Below are positions 32,677 through 41,614 of a DNA stretch of 64,000 nucleotides, one piece after another. Position numbers and translations under genes: made by a program. The notes under the pieces were generated by a model. That model was not told the origin of the DNA. It made no database searches and was given only the letters and a program-made list of their open reading frames with translations. How positions within the stretch are numbered: position 1 is the first letter of the stretch; every line of letters begins with the position of its first letter. The stretch is from Chryseobacterium turcicum (GTDB taxonomy: Bacteria; Bacteroidota; Bacteroidia; Flavobacteriales; Weeksellaceae). Location: the NCBI RefSeq assembly GCF_021010565.1, contig NZ_JAJNAY010000001.1, forward strand, positions 1,964,001 to 2,028,000, given 5' to 3'.

Positions 32677-34239
32677 TTACATAATATTTCTGATAGCAAT
32701 TTTTACCGGATGATAAAGCAATACAATAAAAGCAGTGATTAGAGCTAGCCAAAATAATCCGGTGAAAATCTCCATATTAGACAGCAATATTGCCTGTGAA
32801 TTAATTTTAGCTTTAAAAGCACCCACCGTCATCGATAATGATTCATTTACCGGAAGTTTGGCGATATTGGCTCCGAAAATTTGATTCCATTGTGAATAGA
32901 ATATGGGATTGGTATCGGCAAACTGTGAACTTAAAGTATCAGAATGTTTTAAGGTTAAAAATAACATTAAATTTTGCATTAAAGCGTATCCTATTGCGGT
33001 GGTCCAGAATCTTGTTGAAGTTCCGACTGCCGTTGCATTAGATACATATTTTTCGGGCATTCCGGCAATTAAGAAAAAGACGAGAGGTGTAAAAAGTAAT
33101 CCCTGTCCTACACCTTGAAGAAATAAGGGCGGACAAATCGTTTGAACAGTAGTGTCTGGATAAAAAGTGTAAGTAAACCAAGCACAATCAACTGCCAAAA
33201 TCAAAAAACCTGCGAAGAAAACCAACCTTGACGAAGCTCCTTTTGTAATACATAATGCAGAAATAATAACTCCCAAAAAAGTTCCTGCAACATTCCAATA
33301 TTGAATTTCAACAATATAATCCCAAGGCCATTTCCATACTGTTGCCATAATGTTGTAAACGTTGTTTATCGACGCTCTCAGAATATAAAAAATGAAAAAG
33401 AGAATAACGCCTACAATCACATTTTTAGAATTGAAAACTTCAAAATGAAAAAACGGTCTTGCAGAATTTCTTTGTTTCAGCATAAACAAACCTCCGGAAA
33501 TCATACAGATGAAAAGACAGATTATAATAGTATTCGACTCGAACCACATTAATCTTTTGCCATAAATTAAAGCATATCCACCTGCCTGGAGACATCCCCA
33601 AAGCAAAAACCAACTCGTAATATCTAATTGATACAAAGGTTTTTTGGCGAAAAATCTGTTTTTATTAAAAATAGCGATGGCAATAATCAAAACAAAAACA
33701 TGAAAATAAACCATCATTAAAATCATGTGTTGAAAATCGTAATCTTCAATACTCGATTTCAAAAAAGAAGTGGTAATCGTTCCGCCAATGAGAATAATGG
33801 TGTACATAAAAAGATAGGCAATTTCTTTGGCGTGTTTTGTTTTCAGCTCGGCAATAATTAATGGTAAAAAAATAGCGCCTTCCAAAACTCCAAAAATCCC
33901 CTCCAAAACACGAATTACCAAAATTAAATGATAATCGTTGGTAACAGAGAGCGCATAAAGCGTAAGAATAGAAACTGAAGACATCAGCAATGTGTAATAT
34001 TTCACACTGAAATACGCCATAAACCTCTGTATTACTAAAAGTGTCACCACAAAAGTTCCATACATCAAAATCATTAAATATTGAATGTCGTCTGAGTCCG
34101 CATCCATAAATGAAGCAGTAAAAGCACTATTGGAATGCAAAAGTGATAACAACATCAGGTGCGGAAAAAGTGCTAAAATCAAAAGAGGAATCTTAAGCCA
34201 TTGCGGCACCCATTTATGATAAACTGTATTGTGTTGCAT
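32677..34239 (-). CDS. MFS efflux transporter (DHA2/EmrB type)
   Basis: This is a 520-residue inner-membrane transporter with about 14 predicted membrane segments and the drug:H+ antiporter-2 layout. Recognisable parts are RVLEGIFGVLEGAIFLPL near 108-125 and QGVGQGLLFTPLVF near 380-393. It is the third gene of a TolC-HlyD-MFS unit and would form the inner-membrane pump of an EmrAB-TolC-like complex exporting hydrophobic compounds. The frame is open 23 codons further upstream, but those residues come from the AT-rich interval, so the ATG at 34239 is used. A 161-base gap with an AATTTGAAAA repeat separates it from the HlyD gene. Confidence 0.88.
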   Translation of the reverse strand: MQHNTVYHKWVPQWLKIPLLILALFPHLMLLSLLHSNSAFTASFMDADSDDIQYLMILMYGTFVVTLLVIQRFMAYFSVKYYTLLMSSVSILTLYALSVTNDYHLILVIRVLEGIFGVLEGAIFLPLIIAELKTKHAKEIAYLFMYTIILIGGTITTSFLKSSIEDYDFQHMILMMVYFHVFVLIIAIAIFNKNRFFAKKPLYQLDITSWFLLWGCLQAGGYALIYGKRLMWFESNTIIICLFICMISGGLFMLKQRNSARPFFHFEVFNSKNVIVGVILFFIFYILRASINNVYNIMATVWKWPWDYIVEIQYWNVAGTFLGVIISALCITKGASSRLVFFAGFLILAVDCAWFTYTFYPDTTVQTICPPLFLQGVGQGLLFTPLVFFLIAGMPEKYVSNATAVGTSTRFWTTAIGYALMQNLMLFLTLKHSDTLSSQFADTNPIFYSQWNQIFGANIAKLPVNESLSMTVGAFKAKINSQAILLSNMEIFTGLFWLALITAFIVLLYHPVKIAIRNIM

Positions 34240-34338
34240 GATTTTTTTTGAAACAAAATGCGAAAAGACAAAAGGGCAAAAGGTGTAAAAGTAAAGGTAA
34301 GATGGCAAAATTGCGATTCTGTCTTTTCGCGAAAATAG

Positions 34339-34380
34339 TTTAATTTGAAAATTTGAAAATGAGTTAATTTGAGAATTAAA
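34339..34380. repeat. AT-rich dispersed repeat (TTTAATTTGAAAATTTGAAAAT family)
   Basis: Positions 34339-34360 are identical over 22 bases to the reverse complement of 54802-54823, just before atpG. This copy lies in the gap between the HlyD and MFS genes. Confidence 0.6.
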
Positions 34381-34400
34381 AAGCTTTTTTACTCTAAAAC

Positions 34401-35447
34401 CTATATCTTCTTAGCACTCACCAGAACATTCATTCCGGAAAGCAGTTTTTCGTTATTTTGATGACTATTGAGAATAATTTTCACTGGAAATCTTTGTTCT
34501 ATTTTTACGAAATTTCCTGTTGCATTGTCTGGTTTTATTAAAGAAAATTGCGAACCTGAAGCTGGGGAAATAGAAACTATTTTTCCTTTAAATTCTACGT
34601 CAGGATAAGCATCTGCTGTGATGATAACTTCTTTATTCTGGTTGATTTGCCCGAGTTGAGTTTCTTTATAATTGGCAATAATCCATTTTTCTTTACTTAC
34701 GATTTGAACCAAAGCCTGACCTTCTTTGATTAGCTGACCCTCCTGAATGGTTTTCTTGCCGACCCAACCATCATAAGGAGCCGTAACAACCGTATAAGAA
34801 AGAAAAAGTTTAGCATTATTTAAACTTGCAGAGCTTTGCTGAATCTGGCTTTTTGCAGGGGCAACTTTTGTTCCCTGCTCGTTAACACTTGCTCTCACAG
34901 CATTTTTTTGTTGTTCTAAAGCTAAAAGATTGGCTTTTGCCTGTTCGTAAGAAGCTTTTGCATTTTCAAATTGCTGTTCTGTGGCAGCGTCTTCTGAAAC
35001 TAGGTTTTTATATCTTTTAAAATCCTGCTCGGTTCTCCAGATGTCGATTCTTGCAGAGGCAATTTTGGCATCGATGATTTTATTATCGCTTGCTTTGGTG
35101 TTTACGCCACTTTCAATGGTGCTAATATTTTCAGAATTTGCATTGAGATTAGCTTCTGCCATTTTCACTTGATTAACAAATTCACGATTGTCTATGACGA
35201 TTAAAGTATCTCCTTTATGAACAAATTGATTTTCGTTAAACTTAATAATTTTTATAAATCCTGAAACTTTGCTGGAAACCGGAGTAATATACTGCTCAAT
35301 TTGCGCATCGTTTGTGGTCACGTTTTTTCTGGAAAAAAGATAAAAGCTTAGCATTCCCGTTATTCCTGTGATAATGAGAATCCATGCTAATAAAGTAATC
35401 GTCTTGTTGATTCTTTTTTCCTTTCGTGTTAATTGCTTCTGTGCCAT
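34401..35447 (-). CDS. HlyD-family membrane fusion protein (EmrA-like)
   Basis: This is a 348-residue periplasmic adaptor with one N-terminal membrane anchor (residues 14-36). A barrel-sandwich/lipoyl half (YITPVSSKVSGFIKIIKFNE near 48-67), a long coiled-coil hairpin (75-190, heptads of A/E/K/Q), the second half (YTVVTAPYDGWVGKKTIQEG near 218-237) and a beta-barrel follow. It bridges the inner-membrane MFS pump and the outer-membrane TolC channel. It starts 5 bases after the TolC-like gene, so the two are translated from one message. Confidence 0.9.
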   Translation of the reverse strand: MAQKQLTRKEKRINKTITLLAWILIITGITGMLSFYLFSRKNVTTNDAQIEQYITPVSSKVSGFIKIIKFNENQFVHKGDTLIVIDNREFVNQVKMAEANLNANSENISTIESGVNTKASDNKIIDAKIASARIDIWRTEQDFKRYKNLVSEDAATEQQFENAKASYEQAKANLLALEQQKNAVRASVNEQGTKVAPAKSQIQQSSASLNNAKLFLSYTVVTAPYDGWVGKKTIQEGQLIKEGQALVQIVSKEKWIIANYKETQLGQINQNKEVIITADAYPDVEFKGKIVSISPASGSQFSLIKPDNATGNFVKIEQRFPVKIILNSHQNNEKLLSGMNVLVSAKKI

Positions 35448-35452
35448 AGTTT

Positions 35453-36790
35453 TTATAGGTTTCCAATCGTGTATTGGAGTTGATAATATTTAAGTTGACG
35501 ATTTATTTTTACTGAAATTAAATTAGACTGAGCTTCCAAATATGTATTGTCAGCATCGATTAATTCGGTGATTAAACTTAGTTTGTTGGTGTATTTTGTT
35601 CTTACAATTCTATAATTTTCTTTAGCCTGATTAATAGCTTCTTCTGCAATGGTTACCTTTTGATTGGTTTCTTCAAACTTCTTGTAAGCTTCGTAGACGT
35701 TATGTCTTATATTTTCTTCATTTTCTTCAATTTGCAGCTTTGCAAGGCTTATATTCTCTTTTGCTTCCTGCATTTTATACTTATTTTTATATAAGTTTTC
35801 GATAGGATACGTAAGATTTACGCCAATCATTCCAAGACGATAGGCATAAGGTTCGGGCGGAAAAAACATCATATTCGGATATTTTATAAAATATTCTCCA
35901 CCTGCGGTAATTTTTGGTAAATAATTCGCTTGTGTTATTTTTTTGTCTATTTCTTTTAGTGAAAGATTTTTGCTCGCCATTTCTACAGATTCATTTTTAT
36001 GTAAAGCGGTTTCCGTTAAATCATTCACATAAGGGATTTCGGCATTTTCTGAAATCAAATCTCCTGTATCTACATGCATTTCCTGATTTTCGGGAAGGGA
36101 AAGGATTGTTTTTAATTTGTGTTCGGCAATCTGTACATCGTTATCCAGCTCTGTCCAGCTCATTTTATGATTAGAAAGCTGTAAAGAAGTTCTCAGGACT
36201 TCATTTACCGTCACAACACCATTTGCTTTCAAGGCTTTGACATGTTTGATATTAACTGAATCTTCATGCATTTTATCATTAATCAAACCTTGCTGTTCTT
36301 TTAAATGATGAATTTGAAGAAAAGCCGTGATAATTTCCATCGTTAATTGTCTTTTGTCTAAATGAGTTTTTAGTGAAGAAATTTCGGTGTCAATAGCTGC
36401 TTTTTTCTCTGTATTTTTAATTTTTCCACCCATATAAACCGGAATAGAGGCTGAAAGCGTAAAGTCGTACATTCCATTTATGATGTCATACTTTGTAGCT
36501 TTTCCAAATACGCCATTTTCGTGCTGAAAAAGATTAGAAACCTGATTGTAGCTTGTATGAAACTCAATATCCGGAAGCCTTTCCATTTTGAGGTCTTTTT
36601 CTTTGGTCTCAGACATTTCACTTTTCAGATGGCTGATTTGAATGTTTTTGTTGTTTTTTAAACCAATTTCAACGGCTTGCTCTAGGCTGAGATGTTGATA
36701 ATCGATTATTTGGGAGTGTAAAATATTGCTTATTAGTAATAAGCACAACGCGATACAGTGATATCTGTTTGCGTTAAATATCATTTTCAT
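35453..36790 (-). CDS. TolC-family outer-membrane efflux protein
   Basis: This is a 445-residue outer-membrane channel precursor. The first about 26 residues form a signal peptide (CIALCLLLISNILHSQ). The mature part has the twofold TolC repeat: LEQAVEIGLKNNKNIQISH near 37-55 and a later long helix (LAKLQIEENEENIRHNVYEA near 350-369). It is the outermost part of the tripartite exporter and the first gene of the operon, divergent from an AraC-type regulator. A second in-frame ATG lies two codons in. A TAAATTTG box is at 36832-36839. Confidence 0.9.
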   Translation of the reverse strand: MKMIFNANRYHCIALCLLLISNILHSQIIDYQHLSLEQAVEIGLKNNKNIQISHLKSEMSETKEKDLKMERLPDIEFHTSYNQVSNLFQHENGVFGKATKYDIINGMYDFTLSASIPVYMGGKIKNTEKKAAIDTEISSLKTHLDKRQLTMEIITAFLQIHHLKEQQGLINDKMHEDSVNIKHVKALKANGVVTVNEVLRTSLQLSNHKMSWTELDNDVQIAEHKLKTILSLPENQEMHVDTGDLISENAEIPYVNDLTETALHKNESVEMASKNLSLKEIDKKITQANYLPKITAGGEYFIKYPNMMFFPPEPYAYRLGMIGVNLTYPIENLYKNKYKMQEAKENISLAKLQIEENEENIRHNVYEAYKKFEETNQKVTIAEEAINQAKENYRIVRTKYTNKLSLITELIDADNTYLEAQSNLISVKINRQLKYYQLQYTIGNL

Positions 36791-36831
36791 AATTTATTTG
36801 AACGTTTTTTGAAAAATTGATTTTGATGCTG

Positions 36832-36839
36832 CAAATTTA
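36832..36839 (-). promoter_or_regulatory. Candidate -7 box of the efflux operon
   Basis: On the minus strand this reads TAAATTTG, about 41 bases before the TolC-like start. The divergent AraC gene starts 86 bases away, so a regulator site is likely between them. Confidence 0.45.
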
Positions 36840-36925
36840 CGGGGTGAAGTTAAAGACACGATTTGTGAAAACAGAAAAATATTTGTCCATTTGCGCCAAA
36901 TTGATTTTTTTATTACCTTTATGGT

Positions 36926-37729
36926 ATGGATGACAGTCATTTTGGAGCCGTTGAAGAATTAGATGCCGAGTTTTATATTTATCATGTTCTCGCAGGGAGT
37001 ATAAAAACAGAGATTCATCACCATAGTTCTGCACAGTTGGTGTATGCTGAAGGCGGTATTGTGCATATTTTTACCGATTTGAAACACTGGTATTTACCGG
37101 CGAGATGTTTTATGTGGATTCCTGCAGGAACTCCGCATTATATTTTTTCAACAAGCCCAAAAGTAGATTTGTATAATTTTTATTTTAAAAAAGAAGAAAA
37201 TGAAGATGGCTTTTTTGATGAAATAAACATTTATTCGGTCAGTCATTTGTTGAGAGAGATGATTTTATATACAAAAGAATGGGATGGGAAAATCACAAAA
37301 AATGATAGCACTAATTATTATTTTCTCAAAGCTTTAAAAGCTATTTTACCTGATAAGAGAGATAAGAAACTAGCGTTCCCGATACAGCATCCTTTTCCTA
37401 ATGATGAAACTTTATTGAAGATTGCCCAATACATTCATGCTAATCTTGAAAAGCCTTTAACCATCGAATCTACGGCAAAAGAATTTGGAATGAGCACAAG
37501 AACACTCTCAAGGAAATTTAAAGAGATTTTGGGGATGAATTACGTTCGTTTTCTAAGAGCTTTAAGAATTACCCGTTCATTAGAATTAATGATTGAAGAA
37601 AAATACAATATGTATGAGATTGCTATGATGGTGGGATATAACAGTCTTTCTTCTTTCAGTAACATTTTCAAAAAAGTAATTGGAATTCCTCCGACGGAAT
37701 ATCAGCAAAAGCTGAGAGGGAATGGTTAG
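36926..37729 (+). CDS. AraC-family transcriptional regulator
   Basis: This is a 267-residue regulator. The N-terminal part is a cupin-like sensor domain (HHSSAQLVYAEGGIVHIF near 33-50, then WIPAGTPHYIF). The C-terminal about 100 residues carry two helix-turn-helix motifs: ESTAKEFGMSTRTLSRKFKE near 185-204, and YEIAMMVGYNSLSSFSNIFK near 232-251, ending in the usual P-T-E-Y. It is divergent from the TolC-HlyD-MFS operon and most likely controls it in response to an exported compound. A TTG-N20-TACCTTTA promoter-like pair (36891-36921) leaves a leader of about 4 bases, so its message may also be nearly leaderless. Confidence 0.88.
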   Translation: MDDSHFGAVEELDAEFYIYHVLAGSIKTEIHHHSSAQLVYAEGGIVHIFTDLKHWYLPARCFMWIPAGTPHYIFSTSPKVDLYNFYFKKEENEDGFFDEINIYSVSHLLREMILYTKEWDGKITKNDSTNYYFLKALKAILPDKRDKKLAFPIQHPFPNDETLLKIAQYIHANLEKPLTIESTAKEFGMSTRTLSRKFKEILGMNYVRFLRALRITRSLELMIEEKYNMYEIAMMVGYNSLSSFSNIFKKVIGIPPTEYQQKLRGNG

Positions 37730-38280
37730 GTGGGAGAGTTATGTGTTTGAGAGTTGGAGGGTTCTAGAGATAGTGAGTTTTTGCTGCGAAGTTTTTTGTG
37801 TCATTGAGAGGAATGGAGTGACGAAGCAATCTCTTTAAAAGAATTATTAATAAGATTTTCACAAAGTTTGTCATCCTAAAAGAATTTAGGTAACGGTTTT
37901 TACAAATCAGTCTCTACAAAAAGATTTTAGATTCCTACCGGAATGACAAAGTGGATGTAGATTTTAATTTTATATCGAGATTACTTCGATGCGACACTCC
38001 TCGCAATGGCAAAACTTCTAACGCAAGAATTATTCCCCTCCTTTGGAGGGGTGGCGAAAATTCGAAAGAATTTTTGACGGGGTGGTTTTTGAGGCTAAAA
38101 ATTGCTTTGTCACTCCACTTCTCGCAATGACAAAAGTGGAATGAAAAACATATTTCCTAGCCCCGATAGAAACGGTTACCCCGCAACAAGGAGTGGGAAA
38201 GCATGAGGGTTTTGGCGGGGGAGAGTTGGTGGCGTGAGGAGTATGAGTGGATAGCGGGAAATAGCTTCTAAAAAATAGAT
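37730..38280. repeat. Mosaic of intergenic repeat remnants
   Basis: This 550-base gap has no gene and a GC content above its surroundings. It is built of recognisable repeat pieces: GTGACGAAGCAATCTCTTT (37818-37836); on the opposite orientation TTGTCACTCC...TCTCGCAATGACAAA near 38107-38132; a CCCCTCCTTTGGAGGGGTGG hairpin near 38035-38054; and a segment near 38158-38268 starting TAGCCCCGATAGAAACGG and ending GGATAGCGGGAAATAGC, whose ends are imperfect inverted repeats. Similar strings are common between genes in this bacterial group. It looks like successive insertion of non-coding mobile repeats. Confidence 0.6.
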
Positions 38281-38291
38281 TAAAAAGAAAA

Positions 38292-38315
38292 AAACCACTT
38301 CAGATGAAGTGGTTT
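38292..38315 (-). terminator. Terminator of the rpsF-rpsR-rplI operon
   Basis: AAACCACTTCA (38292-38302) pairs with TGAAGTGGTTT (38305-38315). The minus strand continues into a T-run, 28 bases past the rplI stop. Confidence 0.85.
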
Positions 38316-38342
38316 ATATTTTAGAGAAAATCTCTTGAATTC

Positions 38343-38864
38343 TTAAGCTTCTTCAGAAGGAGTTTCTTCTACTTTAGCTACTGGCTTTGGAGCAGCTGGT
38401 TTAGGAGCTTCTACTGGTGCGTCAGATACGATGTCGAATTCGAAGTTGTATTCTACATTTCTGTGTAATCTTACGTTAGCAGTTACTTTACCAGTTCTCT
38501 TGATTGTGTTTCCAGGGATTTTGATATATTTCTTGTCAACAGAAACTCCAGCTTTAGAAAGAGCAGCAGAAAGATCTGCATTGTTGATAGATCCAAATAA
38601 TTTATCACCAGAACCTACTTTTGCAGGAATAGTAATAGAAGTTTTCTTTAATTGATCAACTACAGCGTTTGCAGCAGCGATTAATTTAGCTTCTTCTTCT
38701 TTTCTAGCTTCCAAAGTAGCTTCAAGAGCTGCAATGTTTTTAGGAGTAGCTAAAAGAGCAAAACCTTGAGGTAACAAGAAGTTTCTTGCATAACCTGGCT
38801 TTACATTTACTGTGTCGAATTCAAGACCTAAGTTTTCTACGTCTTTTTTTAGAATAATGTTCAT
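38343..38864 (-). CDS. rplI: 50S ribosomal protein L9
   Basis: This 173-residue protein opens with the L9 signature (MNIILKKDVENLGLEFDTVN), followed by GYARNFLLPQGFALLAT at about 24-40, the connecting helix, and the C-terminal rRNA-binding domain. It carries an extra tail from about residue 147 rich in Ala, Pro, Lys and Glu, which lengthens it beyond the usual about 148 residues. Such tails are common in Bacteroidota L9. It is the last gene of rpsF-rpsR-rplI, with a 166-base repeat-bearing gap before it. Confidence 0.97.
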   Translation of the reverse strand: MNIILKKDVENLGLEFDTVNVKPGYARNFLLPQGFALLATPKNIAALEATLEARKEEEAKLIAAANAVVDQLKKTSITIPAKVGSGDKLFGSINNADLSAALSKAGVSVDKKYIKIPGNTIKRTGKVTANVRLHRNVEYNFEFDIVSDAPVEAPKPAAPKPVAKVEETPSEEA

Positions 38865-38879
38865 TGTTGTTGTCCTTTT

Positions 38880-38950
38880 TTAGATGTTAGAAGTTAGATG
38901 TTAGAAATTAGATGTTAGACATAGTCTGTTATCTGAAATCTGTTATCTGA
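38880..38950. repeat. Degenerate ATGTTAGA repeats inside the ribosomal operon
   Basis: Three ATGTTAGA units with variant spacers (GTTAGAAGTTAGATGTTAGA) are followed by two copies of CTGTTATCTGAAATCT. The first series is the reverse complement of the CATCTAA heptamer family seen at 13312. The block fills most of the rpsR-rplI gap. Confidence 0.75.
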
Positions 38951-39030
38951 AATCTAAAATCAAGTTAGAATTAATATGTATTCAGCAACAAAAAGCCAAA
39001 AGCGATGAGCTAATGGCTAATTGCATTTTT

Positions 39031-39333
39031 TTATTTCAATAAGTCAGCTACGTAAGGCATCATTGCAAGGTGTCTTGCTCTTTTGATAGCCGAAGAAACT
39101 TTTCTTTGGTACTTCAAAGAAGTTCCAGTATATCTTCTAGGTAAGATTTTACCTTGTTCGTTTACAAATTGTAATAAGAAATCAGCATCTTTGTAATCAA
39201 CGTGCTTAATTCCGAATTTTTTGAATCTACAGTACTTTTTATCAGTTTTAGTGTTGATATCAAGTGGTGTAAGGAATTTCACTTCAGATTCTCCTCCAGC
39301 TGAGGCTTGTTTAGCCATATCATCTATTGCCAT
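39031..39333 (-). CDS. rpsR: 30S ribosomal protein S18
   Basis: This 100-residue protein carries the S18 core [18 protein letters not shown] (about 32-49), the [20 protein letters not shown] stretch (66-85) and the ending LAMMPYV. The N-terminal 20 residues extend the family core, as often seen in this phylum. S18 pairs with S6 on the 30S platform, and the genes are adjacent (35 bases apart), as in most bacteria. The single Cys of the zinc-ribbon remnant is present. Confidence 0.97.
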   Translation of the reverse strand: MAIDDMAKQASAGGESEVKFLTPLDINTKTDKKYCRFKKFGIKHVDYKDADFLLQFVNEQGKILPRRYTGTSLKYQRKVSSAIKRARHLAMMPYVADLLK

Positions 39334-39368
39334 GTCTTGTCTTTTTTAAATTTTGGGTTAATAAATAA

Positions 39369-39710
39369 TTAAGCTCTTGAAGCTTTAAGTTTAGTTCTTC
39401 TAGTTACAGCGTACTCTACAGCGTGCTTGTCTAGTTTTGTAGTAAGGTAACGAATTACTCTTTCGTCACGTTTGAATGCTAATTCTAAATCAGCAACTAC
39501 AGTACCTTCACCTTTAAACTCGATTAAAGTGTAGAATCCATTCTTTTTAAGTTGAATAGGATAAGCTAATTTTTTTAATCCCCAATTTTCTCTAGTGACA
39601 ATCTCACAGTTCTTTTCTTTCAAAAGATCTACATACTTGTTCACTGCTTCCTCCACCTGAGCTTCAGATAGAACGGGAGTTAAAATGAAAACAGTTTCGT
39701 AATTGTTCAT
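39369..39710 (-). CDS. rpsF: 30S ribosomal protein S6
   Basis: This 113-residue protein begins with the S6 signature ([16 protein letters not shown]) and keeps [20 protein letters not shown] (about 44-63) and the ending [17 protein letters not shown]. It binds S18 and 16S rRNA. It is the first gene of the operon, driven by the promoter at 39745-39775. Confidence 0.97.
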   Translation of the reverse strand: MNNYETVFILTPVLSEAQVEEAVNKYVDLLKEKNCEIVTRENWGLKKLAYPIQLKKNGFYTLIEFKGEGTVVADLELAFKRDERVIRYLTTKLDKHAVEYAVTRRTKLKASRA

Positions 39711-39744
39711 AATGTTAAATGAATTTGTTAATTATTTCGAGGTG

Positions 39745-39775
39745 CAAAATTATGAAATGTATTTGGAATATGCAA
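39745..39775 (-). promoter_or_regulatory. Promoter of rpsF-rpsR-rplI
   Basis: On the minus strand this reads TTG (39775-39773), a 20-base spacer, then TAATTTTG (39752-39745), a full Bacteroidota promoter 35 bases before the rpsF start. Confidence 0.7.
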
Positions 39776-39843
39776 TAAATAAAAGCTATTAATAATAAAA
39801 TTAATTTGGCGAAATCATTTCCATTAATTTAAAAAATAGAAAC

Positions 39844-41208
39844 TTAAGCTTCCTGATCTTCTTTATTTCTAATTTCGGTAAGGAAATTCATTTTCAATAC
39901 ATCATAAAGCGAATGTCTGCTTACTAAAATTGAAAATATTGAAGAAATCATCCCCGCCAACATCAAGTGAAAAATTAAAGAATGCCTGTCGGTCATTTCC
40001 AAAACGATGATTGCAGAGGTGAAAGGCGCTCTTGTAATGCCTGTAAGAAAAGCAACCATTCCTCCTAAAACTACAACATTGGTCTCATTAGGGGTAAGAT
40101 GTATAATTCCAGAAACGACAGATCCAATACTTGCACCCGCCGTTAATGCAGGTGCGAAAATTCCCCCTGCTCCGCCTGAAGTAAATGATAGAGCTGGACC
40201 CAGCATTCTCAAAATGGGAACATACCAATCTTCATGTTTATCCTGAGTGAAAAGTACGCGCTCTATAATTTCTTTTCCTGAACCTAAAATTTCACGGCTT
40301 ATAAAAAACGAGATACAGGCTATTAGTAAGGCACAACCTACTAAAAATATGATGTGGTCTCTATTTGTTTTTAATTTTCTTTTTTTCCAGCTACTTATTT
40401 TAAGCATAATCACTGAAAGTTGACTGGCTAAAATTCCGGCAATTCCGGCAACTAAAACAATAGGAAACATCACCATTAATGAAACATCGTTGGTTTTAGG
40501 ATACGCTAAATACAAATAAGAACCGGCTAAAGTCTGTGCCGTTAATCCAGCAATAATGACTGCGGTAAACAATGCTGTTTTAAAGTAATTGATGTGTGTT
40601 TTTGAGAGTTCTTCCACCGCAAATACAATTCCGCCAAGAGGAGTGTTGAAGGCAGCAGCTAATCCAGCAGCAGCTCCCGTCATAATCATGTTTTTTTTTG
40701 ATATTTTTGGCCACCATTCCGGAAGATATTCATTTACTTTTCTAAAAATAGACCCTGCAATCTGAATCGTGGGTCCTTCTCTACCTACAGCGCCACCTCC
40801 GATTACCAAAACAACGGAAGAAAGGATTTTAAATACAATAATTTTTATGCTTAAAAGACTTCTGATTTTTTTATGCTCTTTAGGATTGGCTAATTCTACA
40901 GCTGCCATTACTTGAGGAATACCGCTTCCTTTAGCGTTGGGAGCAAATTCTTTTACCAACCACCACGACAAAACAAAACCAACGGGAGCAATAAAGAAAA
41001 TCATCCAATCGTGCCAATTTAAAATATAATGAAGCAAACCTTCACCCCATGAAAATATTTTAGCATACATCACTGCAAAAAAGCCTGTAATAATCGAGCC
41101 TATCCAAAAAGGAATCGCCTGAAGCAAATTATGTTTCAGTTGTTCGTTTCGGATGTTGTCGAAAGATTTTTTAAGACCTTTTCGGATGTAGACCAATATT
41201 CTACGCAT
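39844..41208 (-). CDS. ClC-family chloride channel or exchanger
   Basis: This is a 454-residue polytopic membrane protein with the ClC selectivity motifs: GKGSGIPQV near 93-101, GREGPTIQI near 142-150 with the gating Glu, and GGAGGIFAPALTAGA near 339-353 (GxFxP). No CBS domain follows, so it is a short prokaryotic ClC. Whether it works as a Cl-/H+ exchanger or as a fluoride- or chloride-selective channel cannot be decided from the motifs alone. It is a single gene. A TAGATTTG box lies 4 bases upstream of the ATG (41213-41220). Confidence 0.92.
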   Translation of the reverse strand: MRRILVYIRKGLKKSFDNIRNEQLKHNLLQAIPFWIGSIITGFFAVMYAKIFSWGEGLLHYILNWHDWMIFFIAPVGFVLSWWLVKEFAPNAKGSGIPQVMAAVELANPKEHKKIRSLLSIKIIVFKILSSVVLVIGGGAVGREGPTIQIAGSIFRKVNEYLPEWWPKISKKNMIMTGAAAGLAAAFNTPLGGIVFAVEELSKTHINYFKTALFTAVIIAGLTAQTLAGSYLYLAYPKTNDVSLMVMFPIVLVAGIAGILASQLSVIMLKISSWKKRKLKTNRDHIIFLVGCALLIACISFFISREILGSGKEIIERVLFTQDKHEDWYVPILRMLGPALSFTSGGAGGIFAPALTAGASIGSVVSGIIHLTPNETNVVVLGGMVAFLTGITRAPFTSAIIVLEMTDRHSLIFHLMLAGMISSIFSILVSRHSLYDVLKMNFLTEIRNKEDQEA

Positions 41209-41212
41209 ATTT

Positions 41213-41220
41213 CAAATCTA
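41213..41220 (-). promoter_or_regulatory. Candidate -7 box of the ClC gene
   Basis: On the minus strand this reads TAGATTTG, then AAAT and the start codon. No TTG is found at the standard spacing. Confidence 0.4.
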
Positions 41221-41289
41221 AACTAATTTTTAAGGATATGAAAATTTTATATCTAATTCTGATTGTTAAATTTTGGAATTAATAATATT

Positions 41290-41465
41290 AGAGCTTGTTT
41301 AAATTTAAATAATTTATCTCGCAGATTTTGCTGATTAAGCAGATTAATTTCTCTGTTTTTAATCTGCTTAATCTAGGTAATCTGCGAGAATTATATAAAA
41401 AATGATTGAAAAAAATCACAACTTAATCGTACAGAATTTAAATTAATAAAATTTAAACAAGCTCT
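41290..41465. mobile_element. MITE-like nested palindromic element
   Basis: This 176-base element has perfect 17-base terminal inverted repeats (AGAGCTTGTTTAAATTT at 41290-41306 and its complement at 41449-41465). It encloses a second long imperfect palindrome (41317-41389) with arms starting TCTCGCAGATT and ending AATCTGCGAGA. There is no coding capacity and no clear target duplication in the flanks. A truncated copy is at 9215-9290. The structure fits a non-autonomous mobile element or a palindromic repeat moved by an enzyme encoded elsewhere. The whole gap 41209-41614 has no gene. Confidence 0.7.
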
Positions 41466-41540
41466 TGGTATTGGAGGCTTTACTAAAATTTAATTTGAAA
41501 CATTAAAAAGGTAAAATAATTAATGAAAAGACATGAAAAA

Positions 41541-41566
41541 AAACCTTCGAAAAAAATCGAAGGTTT
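41541..41566 (-). terminator. Terminator of the E2 acyltransferase gene
   Basis: AAACCTTCGA (41541-41550) pairs with TCGAAGGTTT (41557-41566). The minus strand runs into a T-stretch. Confidence 0.85.
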
Positions 41567-41614
41567 TTATATTTTCAAATTGGCAAAAATTACTTATTAC
41601 CAATTATTCATTAC

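Noticed and set aside
41317..41389. tRNA or structured RNA gene
   Set aside because: The fold is a single long palindrome, without cloverleaf or CCA end, and it recurs as a truncated intergenic copy. A repeat explains it better.
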